Part shown: positions 1-7,828 of the stretch, piece by piece | Layout: each line of letters starts with the position of its first letter | Position numbering within the stretch: position 1 is the stretch's first letter | Assembly (NCBI RefSeq): GCF_000336715.1 | Contig: NZ_AOMF01000151.1 | Location: forward strand, 1,982 to 42,527 | DNA length: 40,546 nt | Reading direction: 5' to 3' | Source: Halococcus thailandensis JCM 13552 | GTDB lineage: Archaea; Halobacteriota; Halobacteria; Halobacteriales; Halococcaceae | Notes under the pieces: model-generated | Databases searched by the model: none | What the model was told of the DNA's origin: nothing | Seen by the model: the letters and a program-made list of their open reading frames with translations, nothing else | Translations under genes and position numbers: made by a program

Positions 1-19
1 CTTCCAACCGCATTCAACT

Positions 20-514
20 ATGGACGAACGTGACATCAAGATCCTCTCGGCGATTGCGAACCTCGGCACCGGCAGCCCCGACCGGCTCCACGAGGAGACT
101 GGCATCCCGAAGTCGACGATCTACTACCGGCTGAACAACCTCCGCGAGGAGGGTGTCATCAAGAACGATCTCTACGACATCGACTACGAGAAGGTCGGCC
201 TCGGCGTCACCATCATCGCCGAGGTCATCGCCGAGTACGACGAGGGCTACCACGAGCGCGTCGGTGAGAAGCTCTCGAACATCGAGGGCGCGGATCAGGT
301 CTACTTCACGATGGGCGAGACCGACTTCGTCGTCATCGCCCGCCTCGGCAATCAGGGGATGGTCGAGGATCTCATCAGCCAGTTCGAGGGGATCGACGAG
401 GTGATCCGGACCCGATCGATGTTCACCATCTCCACCATCAAAAACGAGCCGCGACTGCTCAAGAACTTCGAGTTCGATACGCTCGAAGCGATCGCCGACG
501 CCGAGGACGAGTAG
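20..514 (+). CDS. Lrp/AsnC family transcriptional regulator
   Basis: Length 164 aa. The N-terminal 50 residues form a winged helix-turn-helix of the AsnC type (LSAIANLGTGSPDRLHEE, then PKSTIYYRLNNLREEGVI as recognition helix). Residues 60-150 fit the RAM/AsnC ligand-binding fold (GLGVTIIAEVI, then YFTMGETDFVVIARL), which in this family oligomerises and binds amino acids or other small effectors. It ends 2 bp from the convergent aminotransferase gene, so amino-acid metabolism is a plausible target, but that is inference. Only 19 bp precede the ATG, so its promoter lies outside the window. Alternative: a global Lrp paralogue with unrelated targets. Confidence 0.93.
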   Translation: MDERDIKILSAIANLGTGSPDRLHEETGIPKSTIYYRLNNLREEGVIKNDLYDIDYEKVGLGVTIIAEVIAEYDEGYHERVGEKLSNIEGADQVYFTMGETDFVVIARLGNQGMVEDLISQFEGIDEVIRTRSMFTISTIKNEPRLLKNFEFDTLEAIADAEDE

Positions 515-516
515 CG

Positions 517-1842
517 CTACTCGAACACCTCCTCGATCGACTCTTCGAGCGCCGCGACGCCCGTCTCGATGTCGTCCTCGTCGACACAGAACGGCGGCGA
601 GAGCATGACCTGAATCAACGGTCGACCACCGCCGACGAGCACGCCCTTCTCGCGCGTGCGGGTGAGGACGTCCGCGACGGGGTTGTAACCGTCTTCCACG
701 CGCGGATCGAACACCGGCTCGCCCGTTTCGGGATCGGCGAACTCGACCGCCCAGTGGAAGCCGCGCCCGCGGACGTCACAGACGACATCGTGATCTTCGA
801 GGTCCTGGACCCGCTCTTCGAGGGCGGGCGAGAGCTCCCGAACGTTGTCGATCAGGTGGTCGTCGTATTCCTCTAGGGCAGCGTTGCCAGCGGCACACGC
901 GACCGGGTTGCCGGCGAACGTCTGGCCGATGTCCATCGCGTCCTCGCGGAGCGCCGTGCCGAGTTCCGAGCGCATCAGCACGCCGGCGAGGGGCGCGTAG
1001 GCGCTCGTCACGCCCTTGGCGAACGTGATCATGTCCGGTTCGAGATCCTCGGTCTGGCTGCCGAACCACTCGCCACAGCGGCCGAAACCGGAGATGACTT
1101 CGTCGGCGATCAGCAGGATGTCGTACTCGTCACAGAGCTCGCGCACGCCCTCGAAGTAGCCTGGCGGCGCGGTGAACGCCCCGCTCGACCCGCCGACGAT
1201 CTCCGTGACGAGCGCGCCGATCGAGTCCGGCCCCTGGTTGCGGATGACGTATTCGAGGTGGTCGAGCGAGCGCTCGGTGAGCTCCTCGGGCGAGTCGGCG
1301 TCGAAGGCGGCGTCGGCACCCCCGAACGGCGGGAGGAACTTCACGTTGCCCGTGGTCGCGGCGTGCGATTCGACCGGCAGCCGGATCGCGGGATCGCCCG
1401 TGATGCCTGCGGTCGCGTACGTGCCGCCGTGATAGGAGCGCCAGCGGGTCAGTACCGTCGAGGAATCCTGGAACTCGCGGGCGATCTGGATCGCCGCCTC
1501 GTTCGCCTCGCTGCCCGAGATCGAGAAGAACACGTCCGTGAGCGACTGTGGCGCGACCTCGGTCAGCGTGTCGGCGAGCTGGCTGCGCGCGTCGTTGTCC
1601 TTCGCCGAGGACACGTACTGGATCCGATCGAGCTGCTCGGCCATCGCGTCGGTGATGGCGTCGTTGCTGTGGCCCGCGTTCACGCAGTACAGCTGGGAGG
1701 TGAAGTCCAGGTACTCCTCCTCGTCGTCGGTGCGCACGTACGCACCGTCACCCTCGGTGATCGTCATCGGTTCCTCGTCCATGTGCCCGAAGTGAGCGAG
1801 CACGCCGCGTTCGCCCGTCCTGATCTGTTCGCGTTGCGCCAT
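517..1842 (-). CDS. Class III PLP-dependent aminotransferase
   Basis: Length 441 aa from the ATG at 1842. Motifs of class III aminotransferases are present: GSEANEAAIQIAREF (residues 110-124), WRSYHGGTYAT (134-144), DEVISGFGRCGEWFG (247-261, with PLP-contacting Asp247) and ITFAKGVTSAYAPLAG (272-287, with Schiff-base Lys276). The family moves amino groups from omega-amino acids, GABA, taurine or similar donors to pyruvate or 2-oxoglutarate; the donor cannot be read from the sequence. The open frame extends to 2010, but those extra codons run through an AT-rich spacer, and a TATA box 28 bp upstream of 1842 supports a leaderless start there. Convergent with the Lrp regulator. Confidence 0.9.
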   Translation of the reverse strand: MAQREQIRTGERGVLAHFGHMDEEPMTITEGDGAYVRTDDEEEYLDFTSQLYCVNAGHSNDAITDAMAEQLDRIQYVSSAKDNDARSQLADTLTEVAPQSLTDVFFSISGSEANEAAIQIAREFQDSSTVLTRWRSYHGGTYATAGITGDPAIRLPVESHAATTGNVKFLPPFGGADAAFDADSPEELTERSLDHLEYVIRNQGPDSIGALVTEIVGGSSGAFTAPPGYFEGVRELCDEYDILLIADEVISGFGRCGEWFGSQTEDLEPDMITFAKGVTSAYAPLAGVLMRSELGTALREDAMDIGQTFAGNPVACAAGNAALEEYDDHLIDNVRELSPALEERVQDLEDHDVVCDVRGRGFHWAVEFADPETGEPVFDPRVEDGYNPVADVLTRTREKGVLVGGGRPLIQVMLSPPFCVDEDDIETGVAALEESIEEVFE

Positions 1843-1865
1843 ACCCACACGTTCGACCGCGAACC

Positions 1866-1875
1866 ATTTATAGAT
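1866..1875 (-). promoter_or_regulatory. TATA box of the aminotransferase gene
   Basis: Read on the minus strand this is ATCTATAAAT, centred about 28 bp before the ATG at 1842. That is the usual TATA-to-start distance of a leaderless haloarchaeal transcript. Confidence 0.7.
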
Positions 1876-1888
1876 ACTGGTTAATTTG

Positions 1889-1904
1889 TAGTTCAAAGTA
1901 ACTA
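1889..1904. promoter_or_regulatory. Short inverted repeat upstream of the aminotransferase promoter
   Basis: TAGTT-N6-AACTA lies just upstream of the aminotransferase TATA box, in a locally AT-rich stretch. It could be an operator, for instance for the neighbouring Lrp protein, but 5-bp arms are weak evidence. Confidence 0.25.
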
Positions 1905-2086
1905 TTCGAAAGAGAGTGAGTGAAATAGCCAATAGTATTGAGTATAGATGTATAGAGAAACAACCCGCTGTGAGGGCGGCAACCGATTTTGCCGAGAGTA
2001 TCTCTATCAATTTTGCGCTTAAATCCGGATTCTACTGCTAGTTTGACCGTATAATCAGTAACTTTCATTAACTTCCGGTATATACA

Positions 2087-2338
2087 GTGGATGTGGACAT
2101 GAAACAGCCACCACGACAACCGAGCAACGAGACGACCGACGCAACGAACTACGACCGCGACAGCGAAGCGATCGAGCCGCTCGTGCCAGTCATGCCGCCC
2201 GACAAGGGCGATCCAGGACGCGAACGGCAGCGGGACGGCACGGACGGCAGCATGATGCTCGATCGCTCGCAGCTGGGCCACACCACCGAGTACACGTGGG
2301 ACATCGAGATGGTCGAACCGGGTGTGCCGCGACTGTGA
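2087..2338 (+). CDS. Small hydrophilic protein of unknown function
   Basis: Length 83 aa from GTG 2087; GTG 2093 and ATG 2099 (79 aa) are in frame and possible. It is charged, with no membrane segment, cysteine pair or motif that I recognise. The middle is Pro/Asp/Arg-rich (PPDKGDPGRERQRDG) and probably disordered; the C-terminus (TTEYTWDIEMVEPG) is more ordered-looking. Third codon positions are mostly G or C after position 2100, in contrast with the AT-rich spacer in front, which supports real coding. Divergent from the aminotransferase across 244 bp. Confidence 0.5.
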   Translation: MDVDMKQPPRQPSNETTDATNYDRDSEAIEPLVPVMPPDKGDPGRERQRDGTDGSMMLDRSQLGHTTEYTWDIEMVEPGVPRL

Positions 2339-2532
2339 GAGGACGGCCAGGGTAAGATCAGCCCTTCACTCCCTCCCCATCTAGCGATCCACCGCCCACT
2401 TCCCCTCATCCCCATCGTGGCCCCTTCCCCTTCCTCGCTGTCCATCCTCCCAGAGAGAACACGACCGGCCAGCAGTTGGCTCATCGAATAGCATTTCCCC
2501 AGGATTCGATCGTCACGTTCCACGAGCGGCGA

Positions 2533-2543
2533 AATCTATAACC
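2533..2543 (+). promoter_or_regulatory. TATA box of the first UspA gene
   Basis: AATCTATAACC is centred about 25 bp before GTG 2563 and 31 bp before ATG 2569, and so slightly favours the GTG as the leaderless start. Confidence 0.6.
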
Positions 2544-2562
2544 ATCCCGGCAAACAACGGGC

Positions 2563-2988
2563 GTGACAATGATCGTCGCCGCAGTGGGCGAATCCGATCG
2601 GAGCGAACAGGTCGTCGCCGAGGCGGACGCGCTCGCGGACGCCTTCGACGAGGAGACTCACGTCGTCCACGTTCTCAGCCCGATGGAAGCACGAAAGATC
2701 GAGCAGAACGCCACCGAGAGCAGTACGATGGAGTTCGACGACGAACCCGACGACGGCGAGGAGGCCGCACGGCAGATCGCCGCGGCGGCAACGGTCGGCA
2801 GCGACGCGACGCCCGTCGGGGTCGTCGGCAAGGCCAGCGAGCGGATCATCGCGTACGCCGACGAGCACGACGCGCGCTACGTCGTCGTGGGCAAGCGCAA
2901 ACGCTCGCCGACCGGCAAGGCGGTCTTCGGCAGCGTGACGCAGTCGGTGCTGCTGAACGCCGACCAACCCGTTCTGAGCGTCATGTGA
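2563..2988 (+). CDS. Universal stress protein (UspA family)
   Basis: Length 141 aa, the usual single-domain UspA size. The N-terminal strand (MIVAAVGESDRSEQVVAEA), the VHVLSP strand and the C-terminal stretch YVVVGKRKRSPTGKAVFGSVTQSVLLNADQPVLSVM match the fold. The last segment resembles the ATP-binding signature of the family (G-2x-G-9x-G-S/T) at GKRKRSPTGKAVFGSVTQ. Such proteins are cytoplasmic nucleotide-binding dimers linked to stress survival; the exact role is unknown. An acidic insertion (residues 45-65, EFDDEPDDGEE) is typical of haloarchaeal copies. Start GTG 2563 was chosen from the TATA spacing; ATG 2569 is the alternative. A second UspA lies at 7377. Confidence 0.88.
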   Translation: MTMIVAAVGESDRSEQVVAEADALADAFDEETHVVHVLSPMEARKIEQNATESSTMEFDDEPDDGEEAARQIAAAATVGSDATPVGVVGKASERIIAYADEHDARYVVVGKRKRSPTGKAVFGSVTQSVLLNADQPVLSVM

Positions 2989-3040
2989 CACCGGACTGCG
3001 GCCGATCGTGTAGCCTTGTTTCCAAATCCGATGGCCGATG

Positions 3041-3048
3041 TTTATTAC
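3041..3048 (+). promoter_or_regulatory. TATA box that sets the acyl-CoA synthetase start
   Basis: TTTATTAC is centred 26 bp before ATG 3070. Starts further upstream (TTG 3016, ATG 3031) would lie before or on this element, so transcripts from it cannot include them. Confidence 0.65.
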
Positions 3049-3069
3049 CGAGCCAGCCGGTGGGAGGGT

Positions 3070-5001
3070 ATGGACTGGCAGGAAGCCGAGGCGGAGTTCG
3101 AAAGCGAGGTGCTCGGCGAGCGAACGCTGTCGCGGATGTTCGAGCGCAGCGCCACGCGCCACGACGAACGCGTCGCCCAACAGTACAAGGGCGGCGTCTA
3201 CGACCGCTCGCTGGCCGGTCCGATCGTGGCGCAGGCACCCGACGGCGAGTTCGCGAACCTGAGCTACCGGCAGATGCACCGGATCGTCAAGCGACTCGCG
3301 GCGGGCTTTCGTAGCCTCGGCATCGAGGCTGGCGACAGGGTGGGACTGTTCGCGAACACGCGCATGGAGTGGGCCCAGACAGATTTCGCCGTGCTCGCCG
3401 CCGGCGGCGTCGTGACGACCGTCTACACGAGTTCCTCGCCCGATCAGGTCGAATATCTCCTCGACGACCCCGGGGCTACGGGAGTGGTCGTCGAAAATCA
3501 GGAGCTGCTCGAACGCGTGCTCGCCGTCGAGGACGAACTCGATCTCGACTTCGTCGTCTCGATGGACAGTATCGAGGGGTACGGCGACCGCGAGGACGTG
3601 CTCACGCTCGCGCAGGTCCACGAACGCGGCGTCGGCTCGTTCGAGCAGAGCGACTACGAGGGCTGGCTCGACGCGCGCGATCCCGACGATCTCGCCAGCC
3701 TCGTCTACACCTCCGGAACGACCGGCCAGCCAAAGGGCGTCAGACTCACCCACCGGAACTTCAAGGCGAACGTCGATCAGGTCTACCGCCGGTTCGGACC
3801 GCGCGAGGACAAGGGTGATCTCCCGACGATCGACCCGGACGTGAGTACGCTCTCCTTTCTCCCGCTCGCACACGTCTTCGAGCGGCTGGCTGGCCACTTC
3901 CTGATGTTCGCCGCGGGCGCGAGCGTCGCCTACGCCGAGAGCCCCGATACGCTTCAGGAGGACTTCCCGCTCGTCACCCCCTCGACGGGGACGAGCGTCC
4001 CCCGAGTGTACGAAAAACTGTACGACTCGATCCGCGAGCAGGCCAGCGAATCCGCACTTCGCGAACGGATCTTCGAGTGGGCCGTCGACGTCGGCCGGGA
4101 GTACCAAGAGCGTGAGTCGCCCGGACTCTCGCTGCGCGCGAAACGCGCGCTCGCCGATCGGCTGGTCTTCGAGCAGGTCCGCGAGGGTGTCGGCGGCAAC
4201 ATCGAGTTCTTCATCAGTGGCGGCGGCAGCCTCTCGCCCGAACTGGGTCGACTGTTCGACGGGATGGGGCTGCCGATCCTGGAGGGCTATGGCCTCACCG
4301 AGACCGCACCCGTCGTGGCGGTCAACCCGCCCGAAGCGCCCGAGATCGGCACCATCGGCCCGCCCGTCGTCGACGAGGAGGTCAAAGTGGACGCGAGCGT
4401 GGTGCCCGACGATCTCGACGCCGACGGCGAGGTCGGCGAACTGCTCGTGCGCGGGCCGAACGTGACCGATGGCTACTGGGAGAACCCCGAAGCGACCGAG
4501 GACAGTTTCGATGGAAACTGGTTCCGGACCGGCGACGTCGTCGAACGCCGGCCCGACGGCTACATCGCCTTCCGCGAGCGCTCGAAGCAGCTGCTGGTGC
4601 TCTCGACGGGCAAAAACGTCGCACCCGGCCCGATCGAGGACGCCTTCGCCCAGCGCCAGCTCGTCGAACAGTGTATGGTGCTCGGCGACGGCGAGAAGTT
4701 CGTGAGCGGGCTCGTCGTCCCCAACGAGGAGCGGGTGCGAAAATGGGCCAGAGAGGAGGGGATCGACCTGCCCGACGATTCGAGCGCGCTCTGTCAGAAC
4801 GAACACGTCCAGGCACGCATCGGCGAGGTGGTCGAGGCGGTCAACGAGAACTTCGAGTCCCACGAACGTATCAAGAAGTTCGCACTCGTCCCCGAGGAGT
4901 TCACCGAGGACAACGATCTCCTGACGCCGACGATGAAGAAGAAACGACGCAACATCGAGGAACGCTACGACGAGGCGATCGACGCGCTGTATGCCGACTG
5001 A
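3070..5001 (+). CDS. Long-chain acyl-CoA synthetase (AMP-forming)
   Basis: Length 643 aa, typical of the FadD15-like branch. It activates a fatty acid with ATP and CoA through an acyl-adenylate. The P-loop-like A3 motif is LVYTSGTTGQPKGVRLTHRN; the A5 motif is EGYGLTETAPV; the A7 segment is NWFRTGDVVERRPDGYIAFRER; and a lysine-bearing C-terminal motif follows (TPTMKKKRRNIEERY). Together these show a complete two-domain adenylation enzyme. The start at 3070 (MDWQEAEAEF) is set by the TATA box. The thiolase at 7829-8965 could act in the same fatty-acid pathway, though the two genes are not in one operon. The exact chain length accepted cannot be read. Confidence 0.92.
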   Translation: MDWQEAEAEFESEVLGERTLSRMFERSATRHDERVAQQYKGGVYDRSLAGPIVAQAPDGEFANLSYRQMHRIVKRLAAGFRSLGIEAGDRVGLFANTRMEWAQTDFAVLAAGGVVTTVYTSSSPDQVEYLLDDPGATGVVVENQELLERVLAVEDELDLDFVVSMDSIEGYGDREDVLTLAQVHERGVGSFEQSDYEGWLDARDPDDLASLVYTSGTTGQPKGVRLTHRNFKANVDQVYRRFGPREDKGDLPTIDPDVSTLSFLPLAHVFERLAGHFLMFAAGASVAYAESPDTLQEDFPLVTPSTGTSVPRVYEKLYDSIREQASESALRERIFEWAVDVGREYQERESPGLSLRAKRALADRLVFEQVREGVGGNIEFFISGGGSLSPELGRLFDGMGLPILEGYGLTETAPVVAVNPPEAPEIGTIGPPVVDEEVKVDASVVPDDLDADGEVGELLVRGPNVTDGYWENPEATEDSFDGNWFRTGDVVERRPDGYIAFRERSKQLLVLSTGKNVAPGPIEDAFAQRQLVEQCMVLGDGEKFVSGLVVPNEERVRKWAREEGIDLPDDSSALCQNEHVQARIGEVVEAVNENFESHERIKKFALVPEEFTEDNDLLTPTMKKKRRNIEERYDEAIDALYAD

Positions 5002-5019
5002 GACCGCGGAGTGAACGCG

Positions 5020-5027
5020 CTTATATG
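5020..5027 (+). promoter_or_regulatory. TATA box of the antiporter gene
   Basis: CTTATATG lies about 43 bp before GTG 5066, predicting a transcript with a short leader beginning near 5050, unlike the leaderless neighbours. Confidence 0.55.
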
Positions 5028-5053
5028 GTCTGGTTTCTTACCGGTCGGAATAT

Positions 5054-5058
5054 GGAGG
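5054..5058 (+). promoter_or_regulatory. Shine-Dalgarno site deciding the GTG start at 5066
   Basis: GGAGG lies 7 nt before GTG 5066. It supports this GTG as the start and indicates a leadered mRNA. The ATG at 5052 is out of frame. Confidence 0.6.
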
Positions 5059-5065
5059 GTCGGGA

Positions 5066-6943
5066 GTGGCAACCGGCGGGGCAGAGCTAATAGCGCTCGT
5101 CGCGGGCATCATGGCGCTCGGGGTCGCCTCGCAGATGCTCGGCGATCGCTTTCGCGTACCGAGCATCATCTTCCTGTTGAGCACGGGGCTGATCCTCGGT
5201 CCGTTGTCGGGGCTGGTGCTCCCCTCGCGGATCATCAGCGCCGACACGTTCGGCGGCGCACTCCCGGCCATCGTCGGACTCGCGGTCGCGATCATCGTCT
5301 TCGAGGGGGCCTTCCACCTCCGTATCGAGGACCTCAGACAGACCTCCTCGGCGACGATACGACTCACCACGCTCGGGGCGGCCATCTCGCTGCTCGGAAC
5401 GGCCGTCGTCGTCCACTACGCGCTGAACGCCCCGTGGGACATCTCCCTTCTCGTCGGCGCGCTGCTGGTTGCGACCGGGCCGACGGTCATCGCACCGATC
5501 CTCGACGTCGTCCCCGTACGCGATCGCGTGGCAACCACCCTCGAAACCGAGGGGATCGTCAACGACGTGACGGCGGCGATCCTCGCGGTCGTCGTCTTCG
5601 AGGTCGTCTTCGAGGCCTCCGAGGGGATCGCGGCCATCCTCGTCGTCTTCGCGATCAAGCTCGGCGTCGGCATCGGCGTCGGCACGGCCGTCGCCGGCGT
5701 GCTCTGGTATCTCATCCGCTACGTCGACCTCTCGCCGGGCAACGCGCCCCGCAACGCTCGCCTGCTCGTGCTCGCCGGTGCACTGGTGGCCTACGGGCTG
5801 GCGAACGTCTGGACCTCGGAGGCCGGGATCGCCGCGGTCGCCACCGCCGGCCTCATCGTCGGCAATCTCGACATCCCCTACGAGGACAAGATCACCGATT
5901 TCAAGGGCGATATCACGCTCATGGTGCTCTCGTTCGTGTTCATCGCACTCGCCGCGCTGCTCAACTTCGACGATCTCCCCTTCGGACTGGGCGGGCTGGC
6001 GGTCGTGGTCGTCGTGATGGTCGTGCTCCGACCGCTCATCGTCTTCCTCTCGACGTCGGGCGGTCGGTTCACCCGCGAAGAACGGCTGTTCATGAGCGCC
6101 ATCGGCCCACGGGGCATCATCCCCGCCTCCGTGGCGACGCTGTTCGCCGTGCGCCTCCAGGCCGAGGGGATGAGCGCGGCCGCCGAGACGCTCGTCGGCA
6201 CCGTCTTCCTGGTCATCTTCGCCACCGTGCTGGTCGAGGGCGGTTTGGCCAGATACATTGCCGAGTATCTCGACGTGCTTCCCATGCGCGCCATCATCGT
6301 CGGTGGGGGGAAGGTCGGGCGGGATCTCGCCACACGCCTCGAAGCCCGCGGCGAGAACGTCGTCATCGTCGAACACGACGAGGAGAACGTCGAGACCGCC
6401 CGGTCGGAGGGGTTCTCGGTCCACATCGGCGACGGTGCCCACCGCGACGTCCTCCAATCGGCGGGCGCGGAGAACGCCTCGACGATCGTCGCGACCACCG
6501 GCGACGACGACGCGAACCTGCTGGTCGCCCAGCTCGCGGCCACCGCCTTCGACACCGAACAGGTCATCGCCCGCGTCAATCAGCCGGAAAACGACGACGC
6601 CTTCGCCGAACTCGACGTCGAGACGATCTCCGCACCGATCGCCACCTCGTGGGCCATCGACAACCGCATCGAACGGCCCGCGCTCTGGAACTGGATGACC
6701 GAACTCGGCCGCTCGGGCGACGTCCAGGAGTTCGAAGTCACCGCCGCCGACGTCGCCGGCGAAACGATCGCCGAGCTCGCGAACGCCATCCCCGAGGGCT
6801 GTCTCATCGCGCTCGTCAGCCGCGACGACGAGAACATGGTTCCCGACGGTGATTTCGTCCTCCAGCAGGGCGACCGCATCACGCTCGTCGGCCTCAACGA
6901 ACCCGTCCAGAACGCTCTCGAACGGTTCCACCCCGCGGACTAA
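5066..6943 (+). CDS. CPA1-type cation/proton antiporter fused to TrkA-N and TrkA-C domains
   Basis: Length 625 aa. Residues 5-400 hold about 12 hydrophobic segments of a sodium(potassium)/proton exchanger. The acidic pair in the ion-binding core is TEGIVND (Asn166-Asp167), which is characteristic of CPA1 rather than CPA2 members. GPRGIIPASVA (348-358) matches the conserved late helix. From residue 408 a Rossmann TrkA-N domain begins (MRAIIVGGGKVGRDLATRLEAR, glycines of the dinucleotide site), running to about 525, followed by a TrkA-C domain (about 545-622). In related proteins these RCK-type domains gate transport in response to NAD(H), ATP or cyclic di-AMP. It likely extrudes Na+ or K+ across the cell membrane under regulation. 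No obvious operon partner. Confidence 0.92.
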   Translation: MATGGAELIALVAGIMALGVASQMLGDRFRVPSIIFLLSTGLILGPLSGLVLPSRIISADTFGGALPAIVGLAVAIIVFEGAFHLRIEDLRQTSSATIRLTTLGAAISLLGTAVVVHYALNAPWDISLLVGALLVATGPTVIAPILDVVPVRDRVATTLETEGIVNDVTAAILAVVVFEVVFEASEGIAAILVVFAIKLGVGIGVGTAVAGVLWYLIRYVDLSPGNAPRNARLLVLAGALVAYGLANVWTSEAGIAAVATAGLIVGNLDIPYEDKITDFKGDITLMVLSFVFIALAALLNFDDLPFGLGGLAVVVVVMVVLRPLIVFLSTSGGRFTREERLFMSAIGPRGIIPASVATLFAVRLQAEGMSAAAETLVGTVFLVIFATVLVEGGLARYIAEYLDVLPMRAIIVGGGKVGRDLATRLEARGENVVIVEHDEENVETARSEGFSVHIGDGAHRDVLQSAGAENASTIVATTGDDDANLLVAQLAATAFDTEQVIARVNQPENDDAFAELDVETISAPIATSWAIDNRIERPALWNWMTELGRSGDVQEFEVTAADVAGETIAELANAIPEGCLIALVSRDDENMVPDGDFVLQQGDRITLVGLNEPVQNALERFHPAD

Positions 6944-7376
6944 CCACGACACTTCGACCTTTTGCTACGCTCGTTCGACGCTTCGCGTCTCACTCGCTCG
7001 CAAAATGTCGATCAAAAGCCTTCGTCACCCCCTCGCGGTGCTCGGGGGTTCCGCGGCCCGCTCGCTCACTTCGTTCGCTCGCGGTGGAGCAACTGACGCC
7101 TCCCGCGACCGCACAGCACCGCCGAAGCCCTCGCATCCCTCCGGAAGAGCGAAGCTCTTCCGTGCTCTCGTTCGCCTCCGGTTCACGAGAACTCCGGGAT
7201 GCTCGCCCTTCATCCACCAGGATCGCCACCGCACCACAGCCGCCACCGCCGCAGCCGCAACCACGAACCGCACCCGTGCGCCAGAATCCATCTCCACGCC
7301 GACCCCAGGTTTTTGAGCCACCGCGCCGTCGCTCGCCTGTGAACCGATCGCAGGACGCTATCGGCGGTGGTGGGTC
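6944..7376. other. Noncoding GC-rich spacer with hairpins
   Basis: No credible gene lies in these 433 bp; the open frames are simple-repeat shadows rich in Arg, Ser and Ala. The stretch is full of short palindromes built from repeats such as GCTCGCTCACTTCGTTCGCTCG. Two stand out. An imperfect 11-bp inverted repeat (CGACCTTTTGC at 6955-6965 against GCAAAATGTCG at 7000-7010, one mismatch) begins 12 bp after the antiporter stop and might help end transcription. A perfect 9-bp hairpin is at 7142-7162. Confidence 0.6.
7142..7162. repeat. Perfect hairpin, 9-bp arms, 3-nt loop
   Basis: CGGAAGAGC, loop GAA, GCTCTTCCG. It has the same 9-3-9 design as the hairpin at 22771-22791 in the other large spacer. 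Function unknown. Confidence 0.75.
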
Positions 7377-7802
7377 GTGAGCAAGGCCAGGGATCCCTTC
7401 GAGATCGCGGTGTTGCCGGTCGCAAGCCCCGAGGACGCCCGCACGACCTGTGCCGGCGCGGCGGCGCACCTCCGCCGGACAGGCGGTCGAGCAGTCGTCG
7501 TCCACGTTATCGAGGGAGCCGCGCCATCCGACGGCGCGCACCCGGAACACGCCGACGAGACGTTCGCGGCCGCCCGCGAAGCGTTCGATGCCGCCAACAT
7601 CGATGTCGAGACGCGCCTCGAATACGGCGAGGAGATCCCCGAAACGGTGTTCGCCGTCGCCGACGAGATCGACGCGAGCGCCATCGCGTTCACCCCGCGG
7701 GCCGGCGGCCGATGGCTCAAACTCCTCTCGGGCGATCTGACGAACGCGCTCGTCACCGAGAGCGATCGTCCGGTCGTGGTGCTCCCCGACAGACACGAAT
7801 AA
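7377..7802 (+). CDS. Universal stress protein (UspA family), divergent
   Basis: Length 141 aa from GTG 7377. UspA-like strands are visible: FEIAVLPVASPEDARTT at the N-terminus, AVVVHVIEG, and VDETRLEYGEEIPETVFAVADEIDAS-like helices with ASAIAFTPRAGGRW. The ending LTNALVTESDRPVVVLPDR corresponds to the family's C-terminal strand. The glycine-rich ATP signature is degenerate (TPRAGGRWLKLLSGDLTNAL), so nucleotide binding is uncertain. It ends 26 bp from the convergent thiolase gene. No ATG is available near the start, and no strong promoter element is visible in the spacer in front. Confidence 0.8.
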   Translation: MSKARDPFEIAVLPVASPEDARTTCAGAAAHLRRTGGRAVVVHVIEGAAPSDGAHPEHADETFAAAREAFDAANIDVETRLEYGEEIPETVFAVADEIDASAIAFTPRAGGRWLKLLSGDLTNALVTESDRPVVVLPDRHE

Positions 7803-7828
7803 CGCTGAAAATCCGCCGTCAGCCCCGC

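Noticed and set aside
2536-4863. Very long minus-strand open frame opposite the acyl-CoA synthetase
   Set aside because: It is the antisense shadow of a clear adenylating enzyme; its composition is Arg/Asp/Val-rich with no recognisable domain.
5011-6852. 613-codon Arg-rich plus-strand frame overlapping the antiporter
   Set aside because: Arg/Gly/His repeats arise from GC-biased third positions of the true gene in another frame.
7025-7321. 98-codon minus-strand frame in the spacer
   Set aside because: Translation of palindromic repeats (Arg, Ser, Ala, Glu); typical spurious haloarchaeal frame with no promoter.
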